A DNA stretch of 64,000 nucleotides from Methanoculleus sp. (GTDB lineage Archaea > Halobacteriota > Methanomicrobia > Methanomicrobiales > Methanomicrobiaceae): contig DSBQ01000051.1 in NCBI GenBank assembly GCA_011045995.1, forward strand, positions 1 to 64,000, written 5' to 3'. Positions 9,123 to 17,898 of the stretch are shown one piece after another (the stretch's first letter is position 1; every line of letters begins with the position of its first letter). A program made the translations under genes and the position numbers. A model generated the notes under the pieces. It was not told where the DNA came from. It ran no database searches and saw nothing but the letters and a program-made list of their open reading frames with translations.

Positions 9123-9196
9123 AGCCTCAGGAGGGATTTGAACCCCCGACCTGCTGATTACAAATCAGCCGCTATGCCGGGCTAAGCCACTGAGGC
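9123..9196 (-). tRNA. tRNA-Thr (anticodon TGT)
   Basis: On the minus strand the sequence folds as a complete tRNA. The acceptor GCCTCAG pairs with CTGAGGC, followed by a U discriminator. The anticodon arm is GCTGA-TTTGTAA-TCAGC with anticodon TGT, and the T arm is GGGGG-TTCAAAT-CCCTC. No intron, and no encoded CCA. Confidence 0.95.
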
Positions 9197-9349
9197 GCTC
9201 TTAATTCATTCGCGCTCCTGAGCAAAAAGCTTGGCGTTGAGGCGATGTCCGGAGGCGATCACCCGGGATGGGGGCGGCCGCTATGGGAGCTGTTGAATGG
9301 CGAATTCCAAACTGCTTTATCGGAGCCAATCGAAGAGTGTATCATACTT

Positions 9350-10585
9350 ATGGCGCACCTGACCGTTGATCTCGGAGGCCGGCCCGGCCATGACTGCAGA
9401 GGGTTCTGCCGGTACTGCTACTTCAAAAAAGTGAAAGTAGAGGAGGACCCCGAACCCTTCGGCTGCCGGTACTGCCTGCCGTTTTCCGTCGGGTGCGATT
9501 ACTGCACCGGCTTTGTACGGGAACGGTATGATGGATTTAAAGATCTTCGTGATGTTGCGGATGATGTGCTCGGCAATCTTCAGCTGATCGACGATGATAT
9601 CGAGCGGATTACGATAAGCGGTGGCGGGGACCCGTCCTGTTATCCTGACTTTGCCGATCTCATTGAGCTCCTTGGTGCCATGGAGGTGCCGCTGCATATC
9701 GGGTACACGAGCGGGAAAGGATTCGATGATCCGGCCATCGCCGATCTTCTCGTCGAAAATGGCCTCACAGAGGTCTCGTTTACCATCTTTGCGGCAAATC
9801 CTGAACTGCGCCGGAAGTGGATGGGAGACCCGACGCCTGAGGCGTCCCTGGCGGTTCTTGGCAAACTCTGTGAAAAAATTGACGTCTATGCTGCTGCGGT
9901 GATTCTCCCCGGGGTCAACGATGGAAAAGAACTGGAGACGACCTGTGCCTGGCTTGAAGAGCGGGGGGCGAAGGGCCTCATACTCATGCGGTTTGCCAAC
10001 CGGACGGATCAGGGGCTGATCCTCGGGAATGCACCCATCATCGAGGGTCAGCGGCTGCAGACGGTCAGGGAATTCCAGGAGATGGTGAACGACCTGAACA
10101 GCCGGTACTCTTTGAAGATCAGCGGAACCCCCATGGGCGACCCGACGAACGGGTCTCCCTTTGCCATCCTCGACGAACCCGAACTCATGGAAAAGCTTCC
10201 CCGGGTCAGGAAGAAGGCAAGTCTCATATCGGGGGGTATCGCAGCGCGGTACGTCCAGGACGTCCTCGATACCTGCGGCAACAAATCCTGGGTCCACAGT
10301 GTCAAAAAGGAGATTGCGTGTCTGATAACCCTTGATGATCTAAGGGAGCTCGACTGTTCACAGCTGGAAAAGGTCGTCATCATCCCCGGCAGGGCCTTTG
10401 TGCATGAGCGGCAGGCAGAGGAGGTGCTCTCCGCCGATGGGGTGCAGCGAACGGTCATCCGGGGACCCGGGATGCTCACCGCAGATGCAGAGACCTCGAT
10501 GGGGATGACGAGGGGTCAGGTGCTCCAGATGGAGATGGACGGGTTTGCCGATCTCATCCGTCTCATCAACCAGTACGGGCAATAG
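9350..10585 (+). CDS. mmp10: Mmp10, B12-dependent radical SAM methyltransferase acting on McrA arginine
   Basis: 411 residues from MAHLTVDLGGRPG. The radical SAM motif is CRGFCRYC (Cys16, Cys20, Cys23), followed by four more cysteines in FGCRYC and GCDYC. The rest (TISGGGDPSCYPDF, SGTPMGDPTNGSPF) matches methanogenesis marker protein 10. Mmp10 methylates an arginine of McrA at C5 using SAM and cobalamin. The open frame extends 35 codons upstream, but the chosen ATG gives the family's usual start. It lies 1 kb downstream of ycaO-tfuA, so two McrA-modifying systems sit close together. Confidence 0.93.
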   Translation: MAHLTVDLGGRPGHDCRGFCRYCYFKKVKVEEDPEPFGCRYCLPFSVGCDYCTGFVRERYDGFKDLRDVADDVLGNLQLIDDDIERITISGGGDPSCYPDFADLIELLGAMEVPLHIGYTSGKGFDDPAIADLLVENGLTEVSFTIFAANPELRRKWMGDPTPEASLAVLGKLCEKIDVYAAAVILPGVNDGKELETTCAWLEERGAKGLILMRFANRTDQGLILGNAPIIEGQRLQTVREFQEMVNDLNSRYSLKISGTPMGDPTNGSPFAILDEPELMEKLPRVRKKASLISGGIAARYVQDVLDTCGNKSWVHSVKKEIACLITLDDLRELDCSQLEKVVIIPGRAFVHERQAEEVLSADGVQRTVIRGPGMLTADAETSMGMTRGQVLQMEMDGFADLIRLINQYGQ

Positions 10586-10589
10586 CTCC

Positions 10590-10820
10590 TTACTTCCTTT
10601 TTTGGTAATAGAGATCGGCGCATCGTTCGATCTCATCATGAATATCCTGGTCAACGAGCGTAGTGACTGCCTTTGCGAAGGGGTGGAGGTCGATGGTGCC
10701 CGCAACAAGAGTGCAGACGACATCACCATCCCTGCCGGGATGCACGTCATAAGCCCGTCCGTTTTCGAAGGTGATGAGGAGGCCGTCGTTGGTGTATTCT
10801 ATTCTGGATGATGCGGTCAT
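10590..10820 (-). CDS. Small hypothetical protein
   Basis: 76 residues from MTASSRIEYTNDG, with a GTGAAG motif about 6 nt upstream. The N-terminal half is beta-rich (GLLITFENGRAYDVHPGRDGD) and the C-terminal half helical (FAKAVTTLVDQDIHDEIERCADLYYQKRK). No family recognised. It ends 5 nt from the convergent mmp10 stop. The open frame continues 50 codons upstream, but that part runs under the start of the SRAP gene and looks non-coding. Confidence 0.5.
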   Translation of the reverse strand: MTASSRIEYTNDGLLITFENGRAYDVHPGRDGDVVCTLVAGTIDLHPFAKAVTTLVDQDIHDEIERCADLYYQKRK

Positions 10821-10924
10821 GGTCGTCTTCACAGGTACTGGTTCATCTGCAAGGTACTTGAAGCTCACCGACCCGACATTGAGACGCAGGTTTTTTGATG
10901 GTGAATGGCGCCCAGTGGTATGCC

Positions 10925-11599
10925 ATGTGCATGCGGTATGTCCTGGAGAGGCCGGAGGAGGTTGCGGCACGCTTTTCTGTTGACGGTCCTGTGCCCGTCA
11001 TGACCCCACGGTTCAATATCGCTCCTACACAGGAAGTGCCGATAATCTTGAACGATAACGGAAGGATCCGCTGCGCCATGGCCCGGTGGGGTCTTGTGCC
11101 GTCGTGGAAGCAGATTGCGAAATCCGGGGAATGGCTCTTCAATGCCCGTGCGGAAACGCTCTCTGAAAAACCTGCATTCAAGGGGCTGTTACCCGGATCG
11201 CGGTGTATCTTTCCTGCATCGGGGTTTTTTGAATGGCAGCGCCAGCGCGGCAGGCCCCTTCCCTGTTACCTGTATGTGCGCAACGCGCCCCTCCTCGGGT
11301 GCGCGGGGCTGTACGACTGGTGGACACCGGCAGGGACGAACGAAAAGATACTGACCTGCGTTATGATCACCTGTGATGCGAACACCCTCGTCCGGAAGAT
11401 TCACGGGAGGATGCCGGCCATTCTGGCCAGGCAGCTGGAAGATGCCTGGTTGCGCGGGGAGGAGGGGTATCTTTCTGCATTGGAACCCTACCCTGCCGGA
11501 AAGATGGGGTGCCACCGTGTCAGTGAACGGGTGAATTCTTCCGCAGGTGATGATCCCGGGATGATCCTTCCCATTGAACCGGAGCGTCGCTGGTGGTAA
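10925..11599 (+). CDS. SRAP (HMCES/YedK) family abasic-site-binding protein
   Basis: 224 residues. SRAP proteins form a thiazolidine crosslink between Cys2 and abasic sites in single-stranded DNA, shielding them during replication. Starting at the ATG at 10925 places Cys directly after Met (MCMRYVLERPEEV), as the catalytic mechanism requires. Other signature parts are present: FNIAPTQ, ARWGLVPSW, FNARAETL, CIFPASGFFEWQ (catalytic Glu) and KIHGRMPAIL (catalytic His). Earlier in-frame starts would bury Cys2 and are rejected. The gene is unlinked in function to its neighbours. Confidence 0.93.
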   Translation: MCMRYVLERPEEVAARFSVDGPVPVMTPRFNIAPTQEVPIILNDNGRIRCAMARWGLVPSWKQIAKSGEWLFNARAETLSEKPAFKGLLPGSRCIFPASGFFEWQRQRGRPLPCYLYVRNAPLLGCAGLYDWWTPAGTNEKILTCVMITCDANTLVRKIHGRMPAILARQLEDAWLRGEEGYLSALEPYPAGKMGCHRVSERVNSSAGDDPGMILPIEPERRWW

Positions 11600-11679
11600 G
11601 AACGGGCAGGTGCCGGGCACCTCTCTGGGGCCTTTCATCCCCTGCAAACAATCATATCCTCCTGCACCCATGCCTCTGC

Positions 11680-12610
11680 ATGCCCCGTGAGGCTTCCTAC
11701 GTCAGGCTGTTGCGAAGTGGTGAGCTGCAGGACCGTGCCGACTCGGCCTGCGCTCTCCTCACTGCCTGCCGCCTCTGCCCCCGGGACTGCGGTGCGGACC
11801 GTCGTGGGGGGGAGTACGGGTTTTGCAGGGCGGGAGCAGTCACTGAACTGTCTGGGTATGGTCCGCATTTTGGTGAAGAGCCTCCTCTTGTCGGGAGAAA
11901 CGGTTCAGGGACGGTTTTCTTCTCGCACTGTACGATGCGCTTACGTCTTCTGCCAGAACTACCGGACAAGCCAGCTGGCAGAGGGCGGGCCCGTTGATGC
12001 GCCGGCCCTTGCGCAGATATTTCTCCGGCTTCAGGAGGCGGGAGTCCATAATATCAACCTCGTCTCCCCGACCCACTATGTCCCGCAGATACTGGAAGGT
12101 CTCGTATATGCTGCAAATGGCGGGCTTACCATTCCGCTGGTCTATAACACCGGCGGGGTATGACAGTGTCGCCACGCTTGGCCTCCTGGAAGGGGTGGTG
12201 GACATCTACATGCCGGATGCGAAGTTCGGTGATGAGGCGACGGCCCGAAGACTGGCCGGCACCCCCGACTACCCTGCCCGCATGAAGGAGGCGATACGCG
12301 AGATGCACCGGCAGGTCGGAGATCTCAGGGTGGATGCAGACGGCATTGCAGAGCGGGGCCTGCTGGTCCGTCACCTGGTGCTTCCCGTGGGCCATGCGGG
12401 AAGCAGGGAAATATTTCGTTTTCTTGCACGGGAAGTCTCCCCGGATACGTATGTGAACGTCATGGAGCAGTACCGGCCTGAATGGAAGGCATGCCAACGG
12501 ATGATGCTCCCGAACTCTGCAGGAGAATCACAAAAAAAGAATACGAAGACGCGATCATGATGGCCAGGCAGGCCGGTCTTACCCGTGGTATAGGGCTGGA
12601 AGGGAGGTAA
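11680..12610 (+). pseudogene. Decayed radical SAM protein of the PflX-like (COG1313) type
   Basis: Three consecutive frames together spell one PflX-like protein of about 305 residues. Segment 1 (11680 to about 11932) has CRLCPRDCGADR and ends GTVFFSHCTMR. Segment 2 (about 11934-12150) has VFCQNYRTSQL and LVSPTHYVPQI. Segment 3 (about 12155-12490) has YDSVATLGLLEGVVDIYMPD. A last frame change gives DAPELCRRITKKEYEDAI through the stop at 12610. The first shift also destroys the middle Cys of the CX3CX2C radical SAM motif (expected TGC reads TTAC). The second is an extra G in a GGGG run. With three shifts and a lost catalytic residue this is a pseudogene rather than a single sequencing error. 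Confidence 0.85.
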
Positions 12611-12646
12611 TGCCGGGGTGGATAACACCGGACGTTCCCCTGGAGT

Positions 12647-13042
12647 TCATTCTCCTTCGGTTTCGTGGATCTCTGAAATACGGTTGAAAATTGCGAGCAT
12701 ATATCCCCTGTGTATGAGGTCGGCAATTTCTCCCGGCATCAACCTATCGATGCGGACATGTACGGTAAGAATGCGCCGCAGTGACTGCGTATCTGCCAGT
12801 GTAAGCAGTGACGGCTGTTCAAAATATGCCGTCGCCTCGTCCGTCCACCCCTGCCAGTGGCTGTTGATGAGCCAGTTATTGGTATAGAGGATGCGCAGGA
12901 AGGTTTCGATGGGGGGGCAGCTCCCCGTCTCCCGTATTTCCTTCTCATAGCCCCTGAGAAACGAAGTGCCGTCCAGGATGGTCCGGTACCCAAGAATCGC
13001 CTCGAAATTTTCCCTTGTGGGGGTTTCATATTCCAGATTCAT
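12647..13042 (-). CDS. DUF6508-like protein
   Basis: 131 residues, soluble. The central stretch (FLRILYTNNWLINSHWQGWTDEATAYFEQP) and the C-terminal LTVHVRIDRLMPGEIADLIHRGYMLAIFNRI resemble the DUF6508 family, small proteins of unknown function found scattered in bacteria and archaea and often in mobile or stress-related settings. It stands alone, convergent with the decayed radical SAM gene. Family assignment is by memory of the pattern, not a search. Confidence 0.6.
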   Translation of the reverse strand: MNLEYETPTRENFEAILGYRTILDGTSFLRGYEKEIRETGSCPPIETFLRILYTNNWLINSHWQGWTDEATAYFEQPSLLTLADTQSLRRILTVHVRIDRLMPGEIADLIHRGYMLAIFNRISEIHETEGE

Positions 13043-13280
13043 GTATCAGATATCCTGTGTTTGTATTCTGCTTTGAAAAGTCTTTGGAGAGAGACAAATG
13101 CCGCATCGCGCTGCAATTTTAAGGAATATTTTGCGGATGATATACTATTGCATTCAATGGGAAAATGCAATAAACAGGTCTTGCGCTTCATCCCAGCATC
13201 GCCGCCTTCTGAGCGACGGGGGGGAGAGCCGGGCGGAAAGGATTATTGAAGAAAAGAGGAAGTACCCTATGTGATGGGAT

Positions 13281-13487
13281 ATGGGTGGGCAGAACGTAAT
13301 TATTGCACTTGGTGCAGTAGTTCTTGCAGGACTGCTGTTCATTGTTGGGTCAGCATTTGTGGGGAACTATGACTACCAGCTCATGGGAGCAGATCAGCTC
13401 TTCTCATGGGGGACAATGTACCTGGTAAGCGGCCTTCTCATAGTGGTCGTAATTTTTCTGGTAATCTTCGTGAACAAACGAAGATAA
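13281..13487 (+). CDS. Small two-helix membrane protein
   Basis: 68 residues, MGGQNVIIALG start. Two hydrophobic helices (about residues 6-27 and 43-64) flank a short polar loop; the C-terminus is basic (NKRR), so both ends are probably cytoplasmic. No family recognised. It ends 115 nt before tRNA-Met and has no close operon partner; a possible membrane stress or accessory subunit protein, but this is not supported further. Confidence 0.55.
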   Translation: MGGQNVIIALGAVVLAGLLFIVGSAFVGNYDYQLMGADQLFSWGTMYLVSGLLIVVVIFLVIFVNKRR

Positions 13488-13602
13488 TTGGACTGAACAA
13501 CGGGTTATGGCATTCGCTCAGTTCGTTGGATCTGTCCGGATGTGATGGAACGGGGCGGACCTCGCGAATCAAGAATTGTTGAAAAACGTTGCCATGGAAA
13601 AG

Positions 13603-13713
13603 TGCTGTCGGTGGGATCCGAACCCACGGCCTCCAGATATCCCAGACTAAAGCGCCCCGAAATGTGCTCAAACCCTATGAGTCTGGCGCCCTAACCAACT
13701 AGGCCACGACAGC
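13603..13713 (-). tRNA. Elongator tRNA-Met (anticodon CAT) with an intron of about 37 nt
   Basis: Minus strand. The acceptor GCTGTCG pairs with CGACAGC, with discriminator A. The D arm is GCCT-N9-GGGC and the T arm GTGGG-TTCGGAT-CCCAC. The anticodon stem CCAGA pairs with TCTGG across an insertion after position 37; the spliced loop is CTCATAA with anticodon CAT. The intron (about 13641-13677) carries AGTCTGG, which can pair with the CCAGACT of the 5' exon and so compete with the mature anticodon stem, as in bulge-helix-bulge precursors. The splicing endonuclease gene is not in the window, but the ligase RtcB is. Confidence 0.85.
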
Positions 13714-13967
13714 ATACAAGTGGTATGTATGTCCGTGCTTCTGCAGCATGCTGCAGACCTCGTGTGCATCGCACACAAGTGCATAACAAGAACGCCGGAT
13801 TCGCTATTAAAGCTTCTCATATGGAAATCCGGACGTTTGCGTGCTAAAAAAATGGACCCGTACCATGTCGGGGATGTGTCAGTGGGGGAGCGGGGTGCCG
13901 CAAATAGCCCTGGTCGCAACATCAGGGGTGTGATGTGCAGAACAGTCCTGAAAAAAGAAGATGATAA
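13714..13967. other. Intergenic region of 254 nt without a recognisable gene
   Basis: This gap separates tRNA-Met from pycA, both leftward. It should hold the tRNA promoter (an AT-rich CATACATACC-like stretch on the minus strand lies just upstream of the tRNA) and the pycA terminator. Short open frames here have no ribosome-binding motif or family resemblance. Confidence 0.4.
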
Positions 13968-15461
13968 TTACTGGTTTTCGTTCTGCTGCTTATTATGCGC
14001 GGCGATATAGACATTGACGGCGGTTGCGATTGCTGCGGCCTCCTTGCCGTGGTGCAGGGAATGTGCGAGCGTCTGCATCCGGGTCTCCTCCTCGTGGAGA
14101 TAGCGCGCAAGGTTCGCCTTGACATGTTCTTCCTGCAGGAAATGGGTATGGGTGTTCCCTTCAATGAAGTGCCGGTTGTTCATGATGGCATGATGCAGGG
14201 GAAGGGTTGTCCGTACGCCGATGATCACATATTCATAGATTGCACGCCGCATACGTTCGATGGCTTCCCTGCGGTCGATGCCCCACCCGCAGAGTTTTGA
14301 GATCATGGAGTCGTACATGGGGGGAATCGTGTATCCCATGTGGATGCCTGAATCCACACGGATACCCGGTCCGCCCGGGGAGCGGTACCTGACAATCTTG
14401 CCGGGGTCGGCCTGGAAATCGTTCAGGGGGTCTTCCGCATTTATCCGGCACTCTATCGCATGACCGTTGAGGCGGATATCCTCCTGGGCGAACGGGATCT
14501 TTTTCCCAACGGCAATCGCCAGCTGCTGGCGCACCAGGTCGATGCCGGTCACCATCTCGGTGACGGTATGTTCCACCTGGAGCCGGGTGTTCATCTCCAT
14601 GAAATAATACTCCCCGTCGGCATAGAGAAATTCCACCGTGCCGGCGTTGTAGTAGCCGGAAACCTCTGCCACCTTCAGCGCCGATGCTGCCATGCGTTCA
14701 CGGAGCTCCTCGGTCATGATTGGGCAGGGTGCCTCCTCGACAAGTTTCTGGTGCCGCCGCTGTATGGAACATTCGCGGTCATACAGGTGTATCCTGTTGC
14801 CGTGGCGGTCGGCAAGGATCTGAAACTCGATATGCCGGGGTTTGACCAGGTATTTCTCGATAAAGACCGTCGAATCACCGAACGCCGAAGCCGCAATGCG
14901 CATCCCCTTCTCGATCGCCTCCTGAAGCCCCGCTTCGTTCTCCACAATCTGCATGCCGATGCCGCCGCCGCCTGCCGAGGCCTTGACGATGACCGGATAG
15001 CCGATCTCTTCTGCGATGGCCTTTGCCTCGTCCTGGGAGGTGACTCCCTCCGGCGTATACGGGAGGACCGGGACTCCGGCATTCTCCATCATATGCTTGG
15101 AAGCAAGCTTCGAACCCATCGTCTCGATGGTCTTCCACGAGGGGCCGATGAACGTAATCCCCTCGTCTTCGCAGAGTTTGGCAAAAACTGCATTCTCCGC
15201 AAGAAATCCGTATCCGGGGTGAATGGCTTCGGCACCGCACATATGGGCGATATCAATGATACGGTGCATGTTCAGGTAACTTTTCAACGGGTGGGCCTCC
15301 CCCACCAAAAAGGCCTCATCGGCGTACTTTGCATGCAGCGAGTTTTTATCCGGTTCGGAAAAGATTGCAACCGTTCCTATATTCATCTCCCTGCATGCCC
15401 GCATAACGCGGATGGCAATTTCGCCGCGGTTGGCGATGAGTACCTTTTCGAAATTGGTCAT
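13968..15461 (-). CDS. pycA: Pyruvate carboxylase subunit A (biotin carboxylase)
   Basis: 497 residues, standard length. It begins with the biotin carboxylase signature KVLIANRGEIAIRVMRAC and has the Gly-rich ATP-grasp loop KASAGGGGIGM, RHIEFQILAD, the catalytic RLQVEHTVTE region, and ECRINAEDP. It carboxylates biotin on PycB using ATP and bicarbonate, the first half-reaction of pyruvate to oxaloacetate conversion, which feeds the reductive branch to 2-oxoglutarate in methanogens. Its ATG overlaps the pycB stop (ATGA), so the two subunits are translationally coupled. Acetyl-CoA carboxylase subunits are similar, but PycB next door decides the name. Confidence 0.95.
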   Translation of the reverse strand: MTNFEKVLIANRGEIAIRVMRACREMNIGTVAIFSEPDKNSLHAKYADEAFLVGEAHPLKSYLNMHRIIDIAHMCGAEAIHPGYGFLAENAVFAKLCEDEGITFIGPSWKTIETMGSKLASKHMMENAGVPVLPYTPEGVTSQDEAKAIAEEIGYPVIVKASAGGGGIGMQIVENEAGLQEAIEKGMRIAASAFGDSTVFIEKYLVKPRHIEFQILADRHGNRIHLYDRECSIQRRHQKLVEEAPCPIMTEELRERMAASALKVAEVSGYYNAGTVEFLYADGEYYFMEMNTRLQVEHTVTEMVTGIDLVRQQLAIAVGKKIPFAQEDIRLNGHAIECRINAEDPLNDFQADPGKIVRYRSPGGPGIRVDSGIHMGYTIPPMYDSMISKLCGWGIDRREAIERMRRAIYEYVIIGVRTTLPLHHAIMNNRHFIEGNTHTHFLQEEHVKANLARYLHEEETRMQTLAHSLHHGKEAAAIATAVNVYIAAHNKQQNENQ

Positions 15462-17194
15462 TCAATCACCAGAAGCACATCCCCGTTCTGGACAGCATCG
15501 CCCACATCAACGAAGATGTCGGTTACCTTGCCGTCGGCAGGAGCCTTGATGGGGTTTTCCATCTTCATTGCTTCAAGGACAATGAGCGTCTCTCCTGTCT
15601 TTACATGGGCGCCGACGCTGGTTTCAATTTTAAGTACCATTCCCTGGATGTTGCTCTTGAGCCCGCCTTCGATGGCAGTCCGCGGGATCTGCTTGGCTCC
15701 CATGGTACCGGTCTGTTCAATGGCGCCGCCGTCAACAGAAATGATTCTGACCGCAAATATCTCCCCGTCGACCTCGACCTCCATTGTTGCAGGCATACCG
15801 CCGGTAGCCGGCGCCGATGTCTCAACCTGTTTGGGGATGACCTCGGTTTTCCGTTCGCCGCGCAGGAAGGAAGGGGCTATGGCCGGATAGAGAATATAGG
15901 TCAGGACGTCCTCTTCCTTATGTACAAGCCCTTCTTTCTCCGCCTCCTTCTTCATCTTTTCATAGGCAGGTTCTAAAAGATCCGCCGGTCTTCCCGTGAA
16001 TGGCTCCTCATCATCGATGATTTTTCTGCGAATGTCATCCGGGATAAGTCCCGGGGGTTTTCCGTACATCCCGTGCACATAGTCGCGGACCTCCTTTGTG
16101 ACATTGGCATAGCGTTCCCCTTCCATCAGGACGTTGAGGACTGCCTGGGTGCCGACAATCTGAGAGGTGGGGGTCACGAGCGGCGGGTACCCAAGATCCT
16201 CGCGCACCCGGGGAATTTCCTGGTGAACCTCATCGAGACGGTGCAGCGCATCCTGTTCCTTGAGCTGGGAGACGAGATTGGAGATCATTCCTCCCGGAAG
16301 CTGGTAGATGAGCACATCGCTGTCCACGCGCTCGGAGATGGGGTTGACCAGGGCATCATATTTTTTCCTTATTTTCAGGCATATATTCCTGACCTTCCTG
16401 AGTTTCATCAGGTCGATGCCGGTATCCCTCTGTGTCCCGACAAGGCTTGCCACAATGCTCTCCGTCGGAGGCTGTGACGTCCCCATGGCAAAGGGCGACA
16501 TTGCCGTATCAAGGATATCCACCCCTGCTTCGATTGCCGCCTGGTAACTCATGGGGGAGATCCCCGAGGTGGAATGCGAGTGCAGGTCAACCGGAATGTC
16601 AATGACCTCTTTGATGCCGGTGATGAGATCCCGGGTCGCTTCCGGCATAATAAGGCCTGCCATGTCCTTGATGCAGATGGAATCACATTCCATTGCGTAG
16701 AGCTCCCGTGCCATCTCAATAAACCCGGCAGTAGAGTGCACCGGGCTTGTGGTATAGCATATTGTCCCCTGGAGGTGTGCACCGATGTCCCTGACGGTCT
16801 CCATTGATTTCTGCATATTTCTGAGATCGTTGAGAGCATCGAAGACACGGAATACGGCAACTCCGTTTCTGCCGGCGGCCTCGACAAATTTTTCAACAAC
16901 ATCATCGGGATAATGGCGGTAGCCAACGAGATTCTGGCCCCTCAGGAGCATCTGTATCGGGGTATGCGGGAGCGCTTCATGGAGGTCACGAAGCCGAAGC
17001 CACGGGTCATCATTGAGATACCGGATGGCACTGTCAAACGTTGCGCCTCCCCACGCCTCAACGGAAAAAAACCCGATGGTATCAATCTCATGGGCCAGCT
17101 CAAGCATATCTTCGGTTCTGAGCCGGGTTGCAATGAGCGACTGATGCGCATCCCTCAGGGTCGTGTCTGTGATCTTTACAGGATTAAAACTCAT
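15458..17194 (-). CDS. pycB: Pyruvate carboxylase subunit B (carboxyltransferase plus biotinyl domain)
   Basis: 578 residues from MSFNPVKITDTTLRDAHQSL. The N-terminal TIM barrel has the metal site TTLRDAHQS and later DLHSHSTSG; a conserved carboxylase linker follows, and the last 70 residues form a biotinyl domain with the biotinylation lysine in EAMKMENP. It moves carboxyl from biotin to pyruvate. A GTGAGG motif supports the ATG at 17194 over a GTG four codons earlier. A minus-strand TATTTATA element at about 17257-17266, overlapping the ecfT stop, may give pycBA its own promoter. The ligase that biotinylates it is probably BirA, 2.6 kb away. Confidence 0.95.
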   Translation of the reverse strand: MSFNPVKITDTTLRDAHQSLIATRLRTEDMLELAHEIDTIGFFSVEAWGGATFDSAIRYLNDDPWLRLRDLHEALPHTPIQMLLRGQNLVGYRHYPDDVVEKFVEAAGRNGVAVFRVFDALNDLRNMQKSMETVRDIGAHLQGTICYTTSPVHSTAGFIEMARELYAMECDSICIKDMAGLIMPEATRDLITGIKEVIDIPVDLHSHSTSGISPMSYQAAIEAGVDILDTAMSPFAMGTSQPPTESIVASLVGTQRDTGIDLMKLRKVRNICLKIRKKYDALVNPISERVDSDVLIYQLPGGMISNLVSQLKEQDALHRLDEVHQEIPRVREDLGYPPLVTPTSQIVGTQAVLNVLMEGERYANVTKEVRDYVHGMYGKPPGLIPDDIRRKIIDDEEPFTGRPADLLEPAYEKMKKEAEKEGLVHKEEDVLTYILYPAIAPSFLRGERKTEVIPKQVETSAPATGGMPATMEVEVDGEIFAVRIISVDGGAIEQTGTMGAKQIPRTAIEGGLKSNIQGMVLKIETSVGAHVKTGETLIVLEAMKMENPIKAPADGKVTDIFVDVGDAVQNGDVLLVIE

Positions 17195-17256
17195 ATTCAA
17201 CCTCACGGAGGGCGGGAAATGGACAGATCAAGCCTCTAATTACTTACCTCCTGAAG

Positions 17257-17898
17257 CTATAAATACCTCACGAAAGTCCCCAAAAGGGCCAAAATAATGA
17301 CAATTGAGCCGATAAAAGCCACAAAATCCTCTTTTCCGTGGTTGAAACGTGGAAGATATGTCCCTCCTGAATGATACCCCCTGACGGCAAGGGTCTTTGC
17401 CTGGCATCCGGCCCTCCTGATCTGTACCATAACTACTGAAACGCCGAGGGGAACCAGCGATCTTACCAGCCCCGTTGTCCCTTTCATGGCAATGGCATGC
17501 CGGGTGAGAATGATGTCGTCTTCTATACGCCCGAGTGATCCGAGTGCCATGTCTGCGGCAAGGCCGATGTCAAATCCCCAGCGGTCTCCAAATGCCCAGA
17601 CGGCAACATCAAAGAGCTCTTCCCCCGCACCGCCGCCGAAGGCCCAGAAGGCAATAAGCATCACCACCGAGAGACGAAGGAGATATCCTGTTCCGTCCCC
17701 ACCGACCAGGGTGGTGAATACCGCGACGAGGGCAAGGGTTCCGAATATGATGACAGCGGTCCTTCGCCCGGGCAGGTTTCGCCTGTCCCGGGCAAAGATG
17801 ACCCACCATACAAAAACCATCGCTGCACCGGTTACTGAAGAAAATGCGGCACATGAGAGGAGAAATGTGCTGGCGATTCTCAGGCGTGCATCCTGCAC
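17257..17898 (-). CDS. ECF transporter T component (biotin uptake, BioN-like)
   Basis: 213 residues from a GTG with GGAGG four nt upstream; it overlaps the end of the upstream ATPase gene by 19 nt. About five hydrophobic segments are visible, plus the cytoplasmic coupling region with the short motifs AMKG and AVRG that stand where ECF T proteins carry their paired Ala-Arg-Gly motifs contacting the two ATPases. It links the BioY substrate-binding subunit to ATP hydrolysis. The longer open frame to 18030 lies inside the ATPase gene and is discounted. Confidence 0.85.
   Translation of the reverse strand: MQDARLRIASTFLLSCAAFSSVTGAAMVFVWWVIFARDRRNLPGRRTAVIIFGTLALVAVFTTLVGGDGTGYLLRLSVVMLIAFWAFGGGAGEELFDVAVWAFGDRWGFDIGLAADMALGSLGRIEDDIILTRHAIAMKGTTGLVRSLVPLGVSVVMVQIRRAGCQAKTLAVRGYHSGGTYLPRFNHGKEDFVAFIGSIVIILALLGTFVRYL

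Noticed and set aside
10895-10924. Earlier start for the SRAP gene
   Set aside because: Would move the catalytic Cys away from position 2, which the mechanism requires.
11680-12610. Programmed frameshifting in the PflX-like gene
   Set aside because: Three separate shifts, no slippery pattern common to all, and the loss of a cluster cysteine argue for decay.
13603-13713. Reading the tRNA as a class II tRNA with a long variable arm
   Set aside because: Using the first TCTGG as the 3' stem leaves an unpaired variable region; the second TCTGG gives a normal five-base variable loop and a CAT anticodon with an intron.
14460-15890. Plus-strand frame of 476 codons opposite pycA/pycB
   Set aside because: Spans the junction of two certain genes on the other strand, has no recognisable domain and no ribosome-binding motif.
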